DNA of 64,000 nt, taken from assembly GCF_002927275.1 (NCBI RefSeq), contig NZ_PRKW01000002.1:310001-374000 (forward strand), written 5' to 3'. Of this stretch, positions 25,844 through 33,808 are shown one piece after another (within the stretch, counting starts at the first letter, position 1; each line of letters opens with the position of its first letter). The DNA comes from Arthrobacter pityocampae (GTDB lineage Bacteria > Actinomycetota > Actinomycetes > Actinomycetales > Micrococcaceae). The translations under genes were made by a program, and so were the position numbers. The notes below the pieces were generated by a model. That model did no database searches and was not told where the DNA came from. It worked only from the letters and a program-made list of their open reading frames with translations.

Positions 25844-27855
25844 CAGAGCGTCGCTTCCCTGCTGCGAACCGCCTCCACGATCCGGCGGACGGCCTCGTCG
25901 ACCGGCACCTGGTTGTCCTGGCTGCCGTCCCGGAAGCGGAAGGAGACCGCGTTCGCCTCCTGGTCCTCGCCGCCGGCGATGAGGACGAACGGCACCTTCT
26001 CCTTGCTCGCCGTCCTGATCTTCTTCGGGAAGCGGTCGGAGCCGGCGTCCACCTGCGCGCGGATGCCCTCGGCCTTGAGCTTGTCGACGACGTCGAACAG
26101 GTAGTCGTTGAACGCCTCGGCCACGGGGACGGCGAGCACCTGCACGGGTGCCAGCCAGGCGGGGAACGCCCCGGCGTAATGTTCGGTGAGGACGCCCATG
26201 AAGCGCTCGATCGAGCCGAACAGGGCACGGTGGATCATGACCGGGCGCTGGCGGGAGCCGTCCGCCGCCTGGTACTCGAGTTCGAAGCGCTCGGGCAGGT
26301 TGAAGTCCAGCTGGATGGTGGACATCTGCCAGGTGCGGCCGATGGCGTCGCGGGCCTGGACGGAGATCTTCGGGCCGTAGAACGCGGCTCCCCCCGGATC
26401 GGGCACGAGCTCCAGGCCCGAGGCCTCGGCGACCTCCGCGAGGGTGCGGGTGGCCTCGTCCCAGATCTCCTCCGAGCCGACCGACTTCTCCGGGTTGCGG
26501 GTGGAGAGCTCCAGATAGAAGTCGTCGAGACCGTAGTCCTTGAGCAGGCCCAGCACGAAGTTCAGCGTCCCGGTGAGCTCGTCCTTCATCTGCTCGCGGG
26601 TGCAGTAGATGTGGGCGTCGTCCTGGGTCATGCCCCGGACGCGCGTCAGGCCGTGCACCACGCCGGACTTCTCGTAGCGGTACACCGAGCCGAACTCGAA
26701 CAGGCGCAGCGGCAGTTCGCGGTAGGACCGCCCCCGGGACCGGAAGACCAGGTTGTGCATGGGGCAGTTCATCGGCTTGAGGTAGTAGTCCTGCCCGGGC
26801 TTGCGCACCGTGCCGTCCTCGTTCAGTTCCTCGTCGACGTGCATGGCGGGGAACATGCCGTCCCGGTACCAGTCGAGGTGCCCGGAGACCTCGTAGAGGT
26901 GCCCCTTCGTGATGTGGGGCGTGTAGACGAACTCGTATCCGGCGTCGGTGTGGCGCTGGCGGGAGTAGTCCTCCATCGCCTTACGGATGACCCCGCCCTT
27001 GGGGTGGAAGACGGGCAGGCCGGAGCCGAGCTCGTCCGGGAAGGAGAAGAGATCCAGCTCCGTGCCGAGGCGCCGGTGGTCGCGCCGCTCGGCTTCGGCC
27101 AGCCGCTCCTGGTACGCCTTGAGGGCGTCCTTGGTGGGCCACGCCGTGCCGTAGATCCGCTGCAGCTGCTTGTTCTTCTCGCTGCCGCGCCAGTAGGCGG
27201 CAGCCGAGCGCGTGAGCGCGTAGGCATTGGAGATGAGCTTCGTGTTCGGCAGGTGGGGACCGCGGCACAGGTCCTGCCACACGACGTCGCCGGACTTGCG
27301 GTCCACGTTGTCGTACACGGTCAGCTCGCCGGCGCCGACCTCCACGGAGGCGCCGTCCTCGTCCGTGGCGCCGCCCTTGAGGCCGATCAGCTCGAGCTTG
27401 TACGGCTCGTCCTTCATCGCCTCGCGGGCCTCGTCCTCGGACACGACCCGCCGGACGAAGCGCTGGTTGGCGTTGACGATCTTCAGCATCATCTTCTCGA
27501 GCTGCTTGAGCTCGTCAGGGGTGAAGGGCTCCTCGACGTCGAAGTCGAAGTAGAAGCCGTCGGTGATGTACGGGCCGATGCCGAGCTTGGCCCCGGGGCG
27601 CAGCTGCTGCACGGCCTGCGCCATGACGTGCGCGGCGGAGTGGCGGAGGACCTCCAGCCCGGCGGGGTCCTCGAGGGTCACACCCTCCACGGCGGCGCCG
27701 TCGGGCAGTTCCTGGTCGAGGTCCTGCAGGGTGCCGTCGACCCGCATGACGACGACGTCGCGCCGTTCGGAGAACAGCTCCGTGCCGGTGGTGCCCGTCG
27801 TCGCCTGCGTCTCTTCGCCGTCGACGATGAGTTTCATGGACTGCGGCGCTGACAC
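25843..27855 (-). CDS. thrS: threonyl-tRNA synthetase
   Basis: Charges tRNA-Thr. With the GTG at 27855 (AGGAGA 9 nt upstream) the protein has 670 residues. It begins with a TGS domain ([18 protein letters not shown]), then the editing domain with [12 protein letters not shown] and the class II catalytic core with the zinc-site MNCPMHN and the [26 protein letters not shown] region. The anticodon-binding domain is C-terminal. Longer in-frame starts up to 28056 lack family similarity. It heads the operon thrS-HIT-pgsA. I saw no T-box features in the leader. Confidence 0.96.
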   Translation of the reverse strand: MSAPQSMKLIVDGEETQATTGTTGTELFSERRDVVVMRVDGTLQDLDQELPDGAAVEGVTLEDPAGLEVLRHSAAHVMAQAVQQLRPGAKLGIGPYITDGFYFDFDVEEPFTPDELKQLEKMMLKIVNANQRFVRRVVSEDEAREAMKDEPYKLELIGLKGGATDEDGASVEVGAGELTVYDNVDRKSGDVVWQDLCRGPHLPNTKLISNAYALTRSAAAYWRGSEKNKQLQRIYGTAWPTKDALKAYQERLAEAERRDHRRLGTELDLFSFPDELGSGLPVFHPKGGVIRKAMEDYSRQRHTDAGYEFVYTPHITKGHLYEVSGHLDWYRDGMFPAMHVDEELNEDGTVRKPGQDYYLKPMNCPMHNLVFRSRGRSYRELPLRLFEFGSVYRYEKSGVVHGLTRVRGMTQDDAHIYCTREQMKDELTGTLNFVLGLLKDYGLDDFYLELSTRNPEKSVGSEEIWDEATRTLAEVAEASGLELVPDPGGAAFYGPKISVQARDAIGRTWQMSTIQLDFNLPERFELEYQAADGSRQRPVMIHRALFGSIERFMGVLTEHYAGAFPAWLAPVQVLAVPVAEAFNDYLFDVVDKLKAEGIRAQVDAGSDRFPKKIRTASKEKVPFVLIAGGEDQEANAVSFRFRDGSQDNQVPVDEAVRRIVEAVRSREATL

Positions 27856-28012
27856 GGAGGGTCTCCTTGGGGAATCGGAACAGGGGGCGCCCGAGGGGGC
27901 GTGACGGCATCCGGTGAGCCCGGGAACCGCCCTGCTGATCGTATCGGGTGCGCGCAGGGCCGACCAACAGGCTCCCCGCGCGACGACGGCGGGAGCGCCC
28001 CTGGCGCGTGCG

Positions 28013-28315
28013 CTACAGCTCCCGGCGCACCCGCAGCTCGTACTCGATGAACGCATCGATCATGGCGCGGTACGTGTGCTCGACGACGGTCGGGTCGACG
28101 CCCAGCTTCGACGCGTAGCCGCGCACATTCGTGATGACCTGCTCCACGCGGGCCGGGGCGCGGACGGAGGCGTCGTCGTGCTTGAGGGCGCCGGCCCGCC
28201 GGACGAGCCGCTCGCGGCGGGAGATGAGGGACACGATCTGCTCGTCCACCTCGTTGATCGCCACCCGGACGGCGGCCAACTGCTTCACGCTCGGGTCTTC
28301 CTCTGCTTCAGCCAT
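28013..28315 (-). CDS. chorismate mutase (AroQ type)
   Basis: Converts chorismate to prephenate for Phe/Tyr synthesis. The 100-residue all-helical protein has the AroQ pattern: an N-terminal [26 protein letters not shown] helix with the catalytic Arg/Lys residues, a middle [18 protein letters not shown] part, and a C-terminal [12 protein letters not shown] helix. No ribosome site is visible, and TAGGCT lies 6 nt before the ATG. It is divergent from mrx1 and 158 bp upstream of the thrS start on the same strand. Confidence 0.85.
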   Translation of the reverse strand: MAEAEEDPSVKQLAAVRVAINEVDEQIVSLISRRERLVRRAGALKHDDASVRAPARVEQVITNVRGYASKLGVDPTVVEHTYRAMIDAFIEYELRVRREL

Positions 28316-28321
28316 GCCGGA

Positions 28322-28327
28322 AGCCTA
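28322..28327 (-). promoter_or_regulatory. putative leaderless -10 for the chorismate mutase gene
   Basis: On the minus strand TAGGCT ends 6 nt before the ATG at 28315, and no Shine-Dalgarno sequence is present. Confidence 0.35.
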
Positions 28328-28481
28328 CCCGTGCCGGTCCCGGGCGTGACGGGCCGGACGTGGCGGGCCCGCAGGAATGAGCCGGTGCGCTTCCGTGTTG
28401 ACGACGGTGCGGGACCACACCGGGCCCGCACCGTTTCGACACCTGCGCGCGGGAAGCCTGCGCGCACAGACGAGGAGCACC

Positions 28482-28739
28482 GTGGACTACACGCCAGAAG
28501 CAGGATCCATCACCATGTTCTCCACCACGTGGTGCGGGTACTGCCGTCGCCTGAAGTCCCAGCTGTCGGCGCAGGGCATCGGCTTCACCGAGATCAACAT
28601 CGAGGAGGTGGAGGGCACCGCCGAGCTCGTGGCGTCCCTCAACGGCGGCAACCAGACCGTGCCCACCGTGATCTTCCCCGACGGCAGCACCGCCACGAAC
28701 CCGTCGCTCGCCGAGGTCCAGGCCAGGGTCGCAGCCTAG
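28482..28739 (+). CDS. mrx1: mycoredoxin (Mrx1-like glutaredoxin)
   Basis: Small thiol-disulfide oxidoreductase that removes mycothiol from mixed disulfides. The GTG at 28482 has GAGGAG 8 nt upstream and gives 85 residues. The thioredoxin-fold active site is WCGYC at 17-21, and the cis-Pro lies in the QTVPTVIF segment. The CGYC sequence and the neighbouring mycothiol-dependent dehydrogenase favour mycoredoxin over NrdH; the genuine nrdH lies at 58563-58808. Confidence 0.88.
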   Translation: MDYTPEAGSITMFSTTWCGYCRRLKSQLSAQGIGFTEINIEEVEGTAELVASLNGGNQTVPTVIFPDGSTATNPSLAEVQARVAA

Positions 28740-28760
28740 GGCCCGAGCAGTCCCCCATAT

Positions 28761-28801
28761 GCTGGGAGCGGCAGGCCGGTCATCCGGCCGCCACTCCCAG
28801 C
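28761..28801 (+). other. strong three-part hairpin between mrx1 and mscR
   Basis: GCTGGGAG pairs with CTCCCAGC, then GGC with GCC, then GGCCGG with CCGGCC around a TCAT loop. No T run follows, and mscR begins 17 nt later with AAGGACA as ribosome site. It could be a terminator for mrx1 or an mRNA element controlling mscR. Confidence 0.5.
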
Positions 28802-28817
28802 GGAAGGACAGCAACAC

Positions 28818-29903
28818 ATGGTGCACAAAGTTCAGGGCGTCGTGGTGCGGGCGAAGGATGCCCCCGCCACCATCGAGACCATCCTGGTCCCCGATCCCGG
28901 GCCCGGCGAGGCACTCGTCGACATCCTCACGTGCGGTGTCTGCCACACGGACCTGCACTACAAGCAAGGTGCCATCAACGACGAGTTCCCGTTCCTCCTC
29001 GGTCACGAGGCCACCGGCGTCGTGAGCGCGGTCGGCGACGACGTCACCACGGTTGCCCCGGGCGACCGCGTGATCCTGAACTGGCGCGCCGTCTGCGGCG
29101 AGTGCCGGGCGTGCCGCAGGGGTGAGCCCCAGTACTGCTTCGCCACGCACAACGCCACCCAGAAGATGACCCTCGAGGACGGCACCGTCCTCACCGCGGC
29201 CCTCGGCATCGGCGCGTTCGCCGAGAAGACCCTCGTCGCCGCCGGCCAGTGCACCAGGGTGGACCCGGCGGCCGACGCCGCCGCCGTCGGCCTGCTGGGC
29301 TGCGGCGTCATGGCCGGCATCGGCGCGGCCATCAACACGGGCAACGTCTCCCGCGGCGACTCCGTAGCCGTCATCGGCTGCGGCGGCGTGGGCATCGCCG
29401 CCGTCGCCGGGGCGAAGCTCGCCGGAGCCACGAGGATCATCGCCGTCGACATCGACGACCGCAAGCTCGAGCTCGCGAAGGGCCTCGGCGCCACGCACGT
29501 CCTGAACTCGAAGGACGACGACCCCGTGGAGGCCATCCGCGCCCTGACCGGCGGTAACGGCGCCGACGTCGTGATCGACGCCGTGGGACGCCCCGAGACG
29601 TACAAGCAGGCGTTCTACGCCCGCGACCTCGCGGGGACCGTGGTGCTCGTCGGGGTCCCCAACCCCGAGATGACCATCGAACTGCCGCTGCTGGACGTCT
29701 TCGGACGCGGCGGCTCCCTGAAGTCCTCCTGGTACGGGGACTGCCTGCCGAGCCGGGACTTCCCGATGCTCGTCGACCACTACCTGCAGGGCACCCTCGA
29801 CCTGGACGCCTTCGTCACGGAGCGCATCCGGCTCGACCAAGTGGAGGAGGCCTTCGACAAGATGCACGGCGGCACGGTCCTCCGCTCGGTGGTGGAGCTC
29901 TGA
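28818..29903 (+). CDS. mscR: S-(hydroxymethyl)mycothiol dehydrogenase (formaldehyde detoxification)
   Basis: NAD-dependent zinc alcohol dehydrogenase that oxidises the mycothiol-formaldehyde adduct to S-formylmycothiol. The 361-residue protein has catalytic-zinc C39 in CGVCHTD and the GHEATG motif. The structural-zinc cysteines are C93, C96, C99 and C107, and the Rossmann loop is GCGGVG. Overall similarity to MscR/AdhE2 is strong. Its stop codon overlaps the next ATG by one base (TGATG), so the metallo-beta-lactamase protein is cotranslated. Confidence 0.92.
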   Translation: MVHKVQGVVVRAKDAPATIETILVPDPGPGEALVDILTCGVCHTDLHYKQGAINDEFPFLLGHEATGVVSAVGDDVTTVAPGDRVILNWRAVCGECRACRRGEPQYCFATHNATQKMTLEDGTVLTAALGIGAFAEKTLVAAGQCTRVDPAADAAAVGLLGCGVMAGIGAAINTGNVSRGDSVAVIGCGGVGIAAVAGAKLAGATRIIAVDIDDRKLELAKGLGATHVLNSKDDDPVEAIRALTGGNGADVVIDAVGRPETYKQAFYARDLAGTVVLVGVPNPEMTIELPLLDVFGRGGSLKSSWYGDCLPSRDFPMLVDHYLQGTLDLDAFVTERIRLDQVEEAFDKMHGGTVLRSVVEL

Positions 29904-30532
29904 TGGCGGCGCGGGTTGAGCACCTCGTCACCTCGGGCACCTTCTCGCTCGACGGCGGCACCTGGGACGTCGACAACAACGTGTGGATCGTGGGCGACGA
30001 CGACGAGTGCGTGATCATCGACGCCCCGCACGACGCCGCGGCGATCGTGGAGCAGGTCAACGGACGGACGGTCCGCGCGATCCTCCTCACCCACGCGCAC
30101 GACGACCACATCCGCGCCGTCGGCGACCTGTTCGACGCCGTGCACGCTCCGATCTACCTACACGACGGCGACCGCCCGCTGTGGGACATGGTGTTCCCCG
30201 AGCTGAGCCCGGACCAGTCGATCGGTGACGGCGACACCATCGAGGTGGCGGGGGTCACCCTGACGACGCTGCACACGCCGGGCCACTCCCCCGGCTCGGT
30301 CTGCTACTACCTGGAGGAGGCGGGCACCGTCTTCACGGGCGACACCCTGTTCCAGGGCGGTCCGGGTGCGACCGGCCGCTCCTACAGCGACTTCCCCACG
30401 ATCATCGAGTCCATCAGGACGAAACTGCTCACCCTGCCGCCGGAGACCGTCGCGAGGACCGGGCACGGGGACAGCACCATGATCGGCGACGAGGCACCGC
30501 ACCTCGAGGAGTGGATCCGGCGCGGCTCCTGA
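29903..30532 (+). CDS. MBL-fold metallohydrolase, partner of mscR
   Basis: Glyoxalase II-like metallo-beta-lactamase protein of 209 residues with THAHDDHIRAVG (HxHxDH) near residue 55. Further metal ligands are H117 in LHTPGHSPGSV and D in FTGDTLF, plus a C-terminal GHGDSTMIGDE. The same mscR-MBL pairing is known in Mycobacterium tuberculosis (Rv2259-Rv2260). By analogy it may hydrolyse S-formylmycothiol or another mycothiol thioester; this is inference from context. A terminator follows at once. Confidence 0.88.
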   Translation: MAARVEHLVTSGTFSLDGGTWDVDNNVWIVGDDDECVIIDAPHDAAAIVEQVNGRTVRAILLTHAHDDHIRAVGDLFDAVHAPIYLHDGDRPLWDMVFPELSPDQSIGDGDTIEVAGVTLTTLHTPGHSPGSVCYYLEEAGTVFTGDTLFQGGPGATGRSYSDFPTIIESIRTKLLTLPPETVARTGHGDSTMIGDEAPHLEEWIRRGS

Positions 30533-30536
30533 CGCG

Positions 30537-30572
30537 TGCGGCGTCCGGCCTCAGGACAGGCCGGACGCCGCA
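30537..30572. terminator. bidirectional terminator overlapping the 3' end of lplA
   Basis: TGCGGCGTCCGGCCT and AGGCCGGACGCCGCA form a perfect 15-bp stem with a CAGGAC loop, 5 nt after the MBL stop codon. The right arm is inside the last codons of the convergent lplA gene. Confidence 0.85.
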
Positions 30573-31324
30573 GTGCTCCCGTTGAAGGTGCGGGCCTGCC
30601 GGCTGCCTCCAGAGAGACCGACGACGCCGGCGTAGGCAGCGAGCAGCGTCTCCTCGACGGCGTCGACGCCCACGCCGGGGGCGAGATCCTCGACGGCGCC
30701 GGCGGTGGACGGACGCCAGGCAAGCCCGAGGGCAGCATAGGCGTCGGTCAGGACCGCCCGCAGGGGCGCGGCGTCCCCGACGACGATCACCGAGGAGAAG
30801 AGCCACGCGCCGGCGACCACCCGCTGGGCCGTCCCGACGAGTTTGACCGCCGGGACCCCGCCGTGCCGCCCGTGCACGCTGAACTCCCCGGGGCAGTACT
30901 CACCCGGCACCTCGCCCACGCCGGCATCGACCCCGACATCGGCGAGGACCCCGGCGAAGAAGTTCCCGAACGCCGCGAAGCGGGCCCGGGTGCCGGCAAC
31001 GGCGTCGGGCGCCGGCTCGATGTGGTCGACCACGAGGCAGCCCCCGTGGTACGCGGCGGCGCGACCGCCGGCACGCCGGACGAGCGGCGCGAAGCCGTGC
31101 CGGGCGACGGCGTCCGAGGCCGCGCCGAACCCCGGCAGCCGGGCGTCCCGCTGCCCGAAGGCGACGGTGGGGCTCGGCCGGTAGAGGCGCAGGGTCGGCG
31201 GCCGGTCCCCGGCGGCGACCTCCCGGAGGAGGCCGATCCCGCGGTCGAGTTCGGCTGCGGCGTCGTCCGAGACCGGATCGCGGACGAGTGCCAGCCCGGG
31301 TGCGCCCTGCCACGGAGTGCTCAT
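30551..31324 (-). CDS. lipoate-protein ligase A family protein
   Basis: Predicted to attach lipoate or octanoate to E2/H-protein domains. From the ATG at 31324 it has 257 residues. The family motif RRAGGRAAAYH is near residue 80, and the catalytic Lys is in PAVKLVGTAQRVV near residue 145. The start lacks a ribosome site but has TACGAT 6 nt upstream, suggesting a leaderless transcript. An in-frame ATG at 31366 is less likely. Its 3' end is part of a terminator stem shared with the convergent MBL gene. Confidence 0.85.
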   Translation of the reverse strand: MSTPWQGAPGLALVRDPVSDDAAAELDRGIGLLREVAAGDRPPTLRLYRPSPTVAFGQRDARLPGFGAASDAVARHGFAPLVRRAGGRAAAYHGGCLVVDHIEPAPDAVAGTRARFAAFGNFFAGVLADVGVDAGVGEVPGEYCPGEFSVHGRHGGVPAVKLVGTAQRVVAGAWLFSSVIVVGDAAPLRAVLTDAYAALGLAWRPSTAGAVEDLAPGVGVDAVEETLLAAYAGVVGLSGGSRQARTFNGSTAASGLS

Positions 31325-31330
31325 CCGTCC

Positions 31331-31336
31331 ATCGTA
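31331..31336 (-). promoter_or_regulatory. putative leaderless -10 for the lipoate ligase gene
   Basis: TACGAT on the minus strand ends 6 nt before the ATG at 31324 in a short intergenic gap, with no Shine-Dalgarno sequence. Confidence 0.35.
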
Positions 31337-31375
31337 GGCAGTCCGCACCCCGGGCCGCGCCGCCACCCGGTCGGG

Positions 31376-32407
31376 CTAGCGGCCGCCGTCGACCGCCCGG
31401 CTGCGCTGCTCGATGCCGGGGCCGCCGTACGGGTAGTCGGAGAACGTCGGGGCGCTGACCTCGTCCAGGCGGCCGAGTTCCTCGGGCGCGAGCTCCAGGT
31501 CGGCGGAGGCGAGGTTGTCCGCCAGCTGATCCTGCGTGCGGGCGCCGAGGATCACGGACGTCACACCGGCCTTGGCGGCGACCCACGCCAGCGCCACGTG
31601 CGAGGCGTTGACGCCGCGCACGGCGGCGATACCGGTGACGGCGTCGATGATCCGCCAGGTGCGCTCCTGGGCGTTGCGCTGCTCCCAGGCCTCCATGCCG
31701 CGCTCCGGGTTCTCGCCCAGCCGGGTGGTTCCGGTGGGCAGGGTGTCGCGCGTGTACTTGCCCGTCAGCCAGCCGCCGCCGAGCGGCGACCACGGGAGCA
31801 TCCCCATCCCGGCGTCGAGCACGGCCGGCACGATCTCCGCCTCGATCTCGCGGACGAGCAGCGAGTACTGGGGCTGCAGGGTGACCGGGAGGCTGTAGCC
31901 GCGCTGCCGGGCGATCATGACGGCCTTCGTCAGCTGCCAGCCGGTGTAGTTCGAGAAGCCGTAGTACCCGATCTTGCCCTGGACGACGGCCTCGTTCAGG
32001 AAGCCGAGGGTCTCCTCGAGCGGGGTCAGCGGATCCCACGAGTGGACCTGGTAGAGGTCGATGTGGTCCACGCCGAGGCGGGTCAGCGAGGCATCCAGGG
32101 CCTTGCGGAGGTGGCGCCGGGAGAGGCCGAGGTCGTTGACGTCCTCGCCCATCGGGAACCGGCCCTTGGACGCGAGGACCATGCGGTCCCGCTCCGCGGG
32201 GTTCTTCGCGAGCCACCGGCCGATGATCTCCTCCGAGGCACCGGCGGTGTAGACGTCCGCGGTGTCGATGAGGTTGCCGCCCGCGGCGGCGTAGTCCGAC
32301 AGGATGGCGTGGGAGCCGGCCTCGTCCGCTTCCGCGCCGAAGGTCATCGTGCCGAGGGCGAGGTGCGACACCGAGGTGCCGCTGTTGCCGAGTGTCCGAT
32401 ACTGCAT
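31376..32407 (-). CDS. aldo/keto reductase
   Basis: NADPH-dependent oxidoreductase of 343 residues. The catalytic tetrad is visible: Asp and Tyr in NLIDTADVYTAGASEE, Lys in VLASKGRF and His in YQVHSWDPL. NADP-binding residues lie in the C-terminal VILGARTQDQLADNL region. The ATG at 32407 has AGGAG 6 nt upstream. It belongs to the YajO/YghZ-like group; the physiological substrate is unknown. It is tandem with, but separated from, the DUF427 gene by a perfect hairpin. Confidence 0.92.
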   Translation of the reverse strand: MQYRTLGNSGTSVSHLALGTMTFGAEADEAGSHAILSDYAAAGGNLIDTADVYTAGASEEIIGRWLAKNPAERDRMVLASKGRFPMGEDVNDLGLSRRHLRKALDASLTRLGVDHIDLYQVHSWDPLTPLEETLGFLNEAVVQGKIGYYGFSNYTGWQLTKAVMIARQRGYSLPVTLQPQYSLLVREIEAEIVPAVLDAGMGMLPWSPLGGGWLTGKYTRDTLPTGTTRLGENPERGMEAWEQRNAQERTWRIIDAVTGIAAVRGVNASHVALAWVAAKAGVTSVILGARTQDQLADNLASADLELAPEELGRLDEVSAPTFSDYPYGGPGIEQRSRAVDGGR

Positions 32408-32472
32408 GGGTGCTCCTTCGTCAGGGCGCCGGGTGGCGCCGTCGTCGGTGGGTGCGCTCGTCGGCGAGCACA

Positions 32473-32518
32473 CGCAGAGGGCGCCGTCGGGAGGACGGCG
32501 CCCTCTGCGGGGGGGGGG
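32473..32518 (-). terminator. perfect 16-bp hairpin flanked by a G10 run
   Basis: CGCAGAGGGCGCCGTC and GACGGCGCCCTCTGCG (32473-32488 and 32494-32509) pair perfectly around GGGAG. A homopolymer of ten G (32509-32518) directly abuts it, between the hairpin and the DUF427 stop codon. It is the probable terminator of the DUF427 gene. Confidence 0.75.
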
Positions 32519-32520
32519 TG

Positions 32521-32805
32521 TCAGTCGCTGATCGTGACGCCCTTCCAGAAAGCGTAGTGACCGCGGATGTTCTCCGCCGCCTCCTTCGGTTCCGGGTAGG
32601 TCCAGGCCGCGTCCGGGTTCTGCTGGCCGTCCACGGTCAGCGTGTAGTAGCTGGCCGTGCCCTTCCAGTGGCAGACGGTCTGCGTGTCGGAGGGCCTGAA
32701 GTATTCGTGGGTGATGGAGTCCGGCGGGAAGTAGTGGTTTCCCTCGACCATCACCGTCGTGTCCGACTGGGCGATGACGGTGTCCTTCCAGAGTGCCTTC
32801 GGCAT
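32521..32805 (-). CDS. DUF427 domain-containing protein
   Basis: A 94-residue protein with the DUF427 signature HYFPPDSI, VCHWKGTASYYTL, AAWTYPEPKEAAENIRGHYAFW. Structures of the family show a small beta fold; no activity is established, although sequence conservation around the Cys-His-Trp cluster suggests a ligand site. It lies between a thioesterase and the aldo-keto reductase on the same strand. Confidence 0.9.
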   Translation of the reverse strand: MPKALWKDTVIAQSDTTVMVEGNHYFPPDSITHEYFRPSDTQTVCHWKGTASYYTLTVDGQQNPDAAWTYPEPKEAAENIRGHYAFWKGVTISD

Positions 32806-32917
32806 GCTTCCTCCTCGTCGACGGCGTCCGGCCCCGCGGCACGGACTGCGTACCCCGTGCAACCCGCGGGTGGGCCGGGGCATTCCGACGCGTCGGAGCC
32901 GGCGGCGTTCCTGCGCG

Positions 32918-33691
32918 TCAGAGCCGGCGGACCGTGAGGATCTGCTCGAGCCGGCCGAAGGGACCATCGAGGTCGTGCACCACGCTGGAGGTCAGGCCCA
33001 CGCCGTGCTCGCCGAAGGTCACGCGGGTGTCCAGGCCCAGCCATTCACCGCGCGGCATGCGGTGGAGGTGGATCTGCAGGTCCACGTTGGGGAACATCCA
33101 GCTGTCGCCTCCGGGCTCCACGCGGGAGGCGATCCCGTTGGCGGCGTCCATCATCCCGACCAGCCGCACGAGGTCGGGGGCCTGCCGGCCCTCCACCATG
33201 GCATACGGGTTGCGCATCCAGACCTGCCCCCTGCCGGGCCGGTGCCCGGGGACCACACGGACCTCGAGGGACCGGATGAAGCCGCCCGGCCACGCCGTCA
33301 TGCCCTCGTGGGGTCCGGCGTCGTCGGGGCCGGGCATCCGGGGGTCCTCCGCGGCGGCGACGTCGGCGGTGTCCTGCGTGCTGAGCCGCCAGGCGCGGGC
33401 CACGATCGCCGTCCGGCCGGCGGCCTCCATGCGGGCCTCGACCAGTTCGATGGTGCGGCCGGGACGGACGACCTGAGTGGTCACGTAGAACTCACCGCCG
33501 GGGATCATCCCGAGGATGTCGAAGCTGACCCGGCTGAGCTGCATGCCCTCACGGGGTTCGCACTCGAGCAGGCACTGCGTGAGCAGGCCCGAGATGGGAG
33601 CCATGTGCTGCTCCTGCGGATTCCAGGCACCCTGGGCGTGGACGGTCGACTCGAATTTGCCGCTGCCGAGATCGCGGTAGAAGGAATTCAC
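32918..33691 (-). CDS. acyl-CoA thioesterase family protein (double hotdog)
   Basis: Probable TesB-like thioesterase of about 257 residues. The N-terminal half has FYRDLGSGKFESTVHAQGAWNP and GLLTQCLLE, and the C-terminal half GVGLTSSVVHDLDGPFGR with the hotdog-type Asp. The best start is uncertain. The GTG at 33691 has a -10-like TAGCAT 7 nt upstream and no ribosome site, while ATG codons at 33700 and 33742 are also in frame, and the ATG at 33700 would lie inside that hexamer. It is divergent from the DHA2 efflux gene. Confidence 0.8.
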   Translation of the reverse strand: MNSFYRDLGSGKFESTVHAQGAWNPQEQHMAPISGLLTQCLLECEPREGMQLSRVSFDILGMIPGGEFYVTTQVVRPGRTIELVEARMEAAGRTAIVARAWRLSTQDTADVAAAEDPRMPGPDDAGPHEGMTAWPGGFIRSLEVRVVPGHRPGRGQVWMRNPYAMVEGRQAPDLVRLVGMMDAANGIASRVEPGGDSWMFPNVDLQIHLHRMPRGEWLGLDTRVTFGEHGVGLTSSVVHDLDGPFGRLEQILTVRRL

Positions 33692-33698
33692 CCGTCCC

Positions 33699-33704
33699 AT
33701 GCTA
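33699..33704 (-). promoter_or_regulatory. putative leaderless -10 for the thioesterase gene
   Basis: TAGCAT on the minus strand lies 7 nt before a GTG start. The evidence is only the hexamer, the spacing and the absence of a Shine-Dalgarno sequence. Confidence 0.3.
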
Positions 33705-33775
33705 GGCGACGCCGGTCCGCTCCCCGGAGGCGGGCGCGCCATGGGCCGGAATAGGTTCCTGCCGGTCGTGGTTCA

Positions 33776-33794
33776 GTTGATTGACTTCATCAAC
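33776..33794 (+). promoter_or_regulatory. candidate MarR/TetR-type operator
   Basis: GTTGAT and ATCAAC form a perfect 6-bp inverted repeat with a 7-nt spacer, 15 bp before the start of the multidrug transporter. A/T-rich symmetrical sites of this kind are typical MarR-family targets. No regulator gene is adjacent. Confidence 0.45.
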
Positions 33795-33808
33795 CATCAA
33801 GGATTGTC

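Noticed and set aside
27856-28012. T-box riboswitch upstream of thrS
   Set aside because: I could not find the T-box core sequence or a specifier stem, and actinobacterial T-boxes are mainly linked to ileS.
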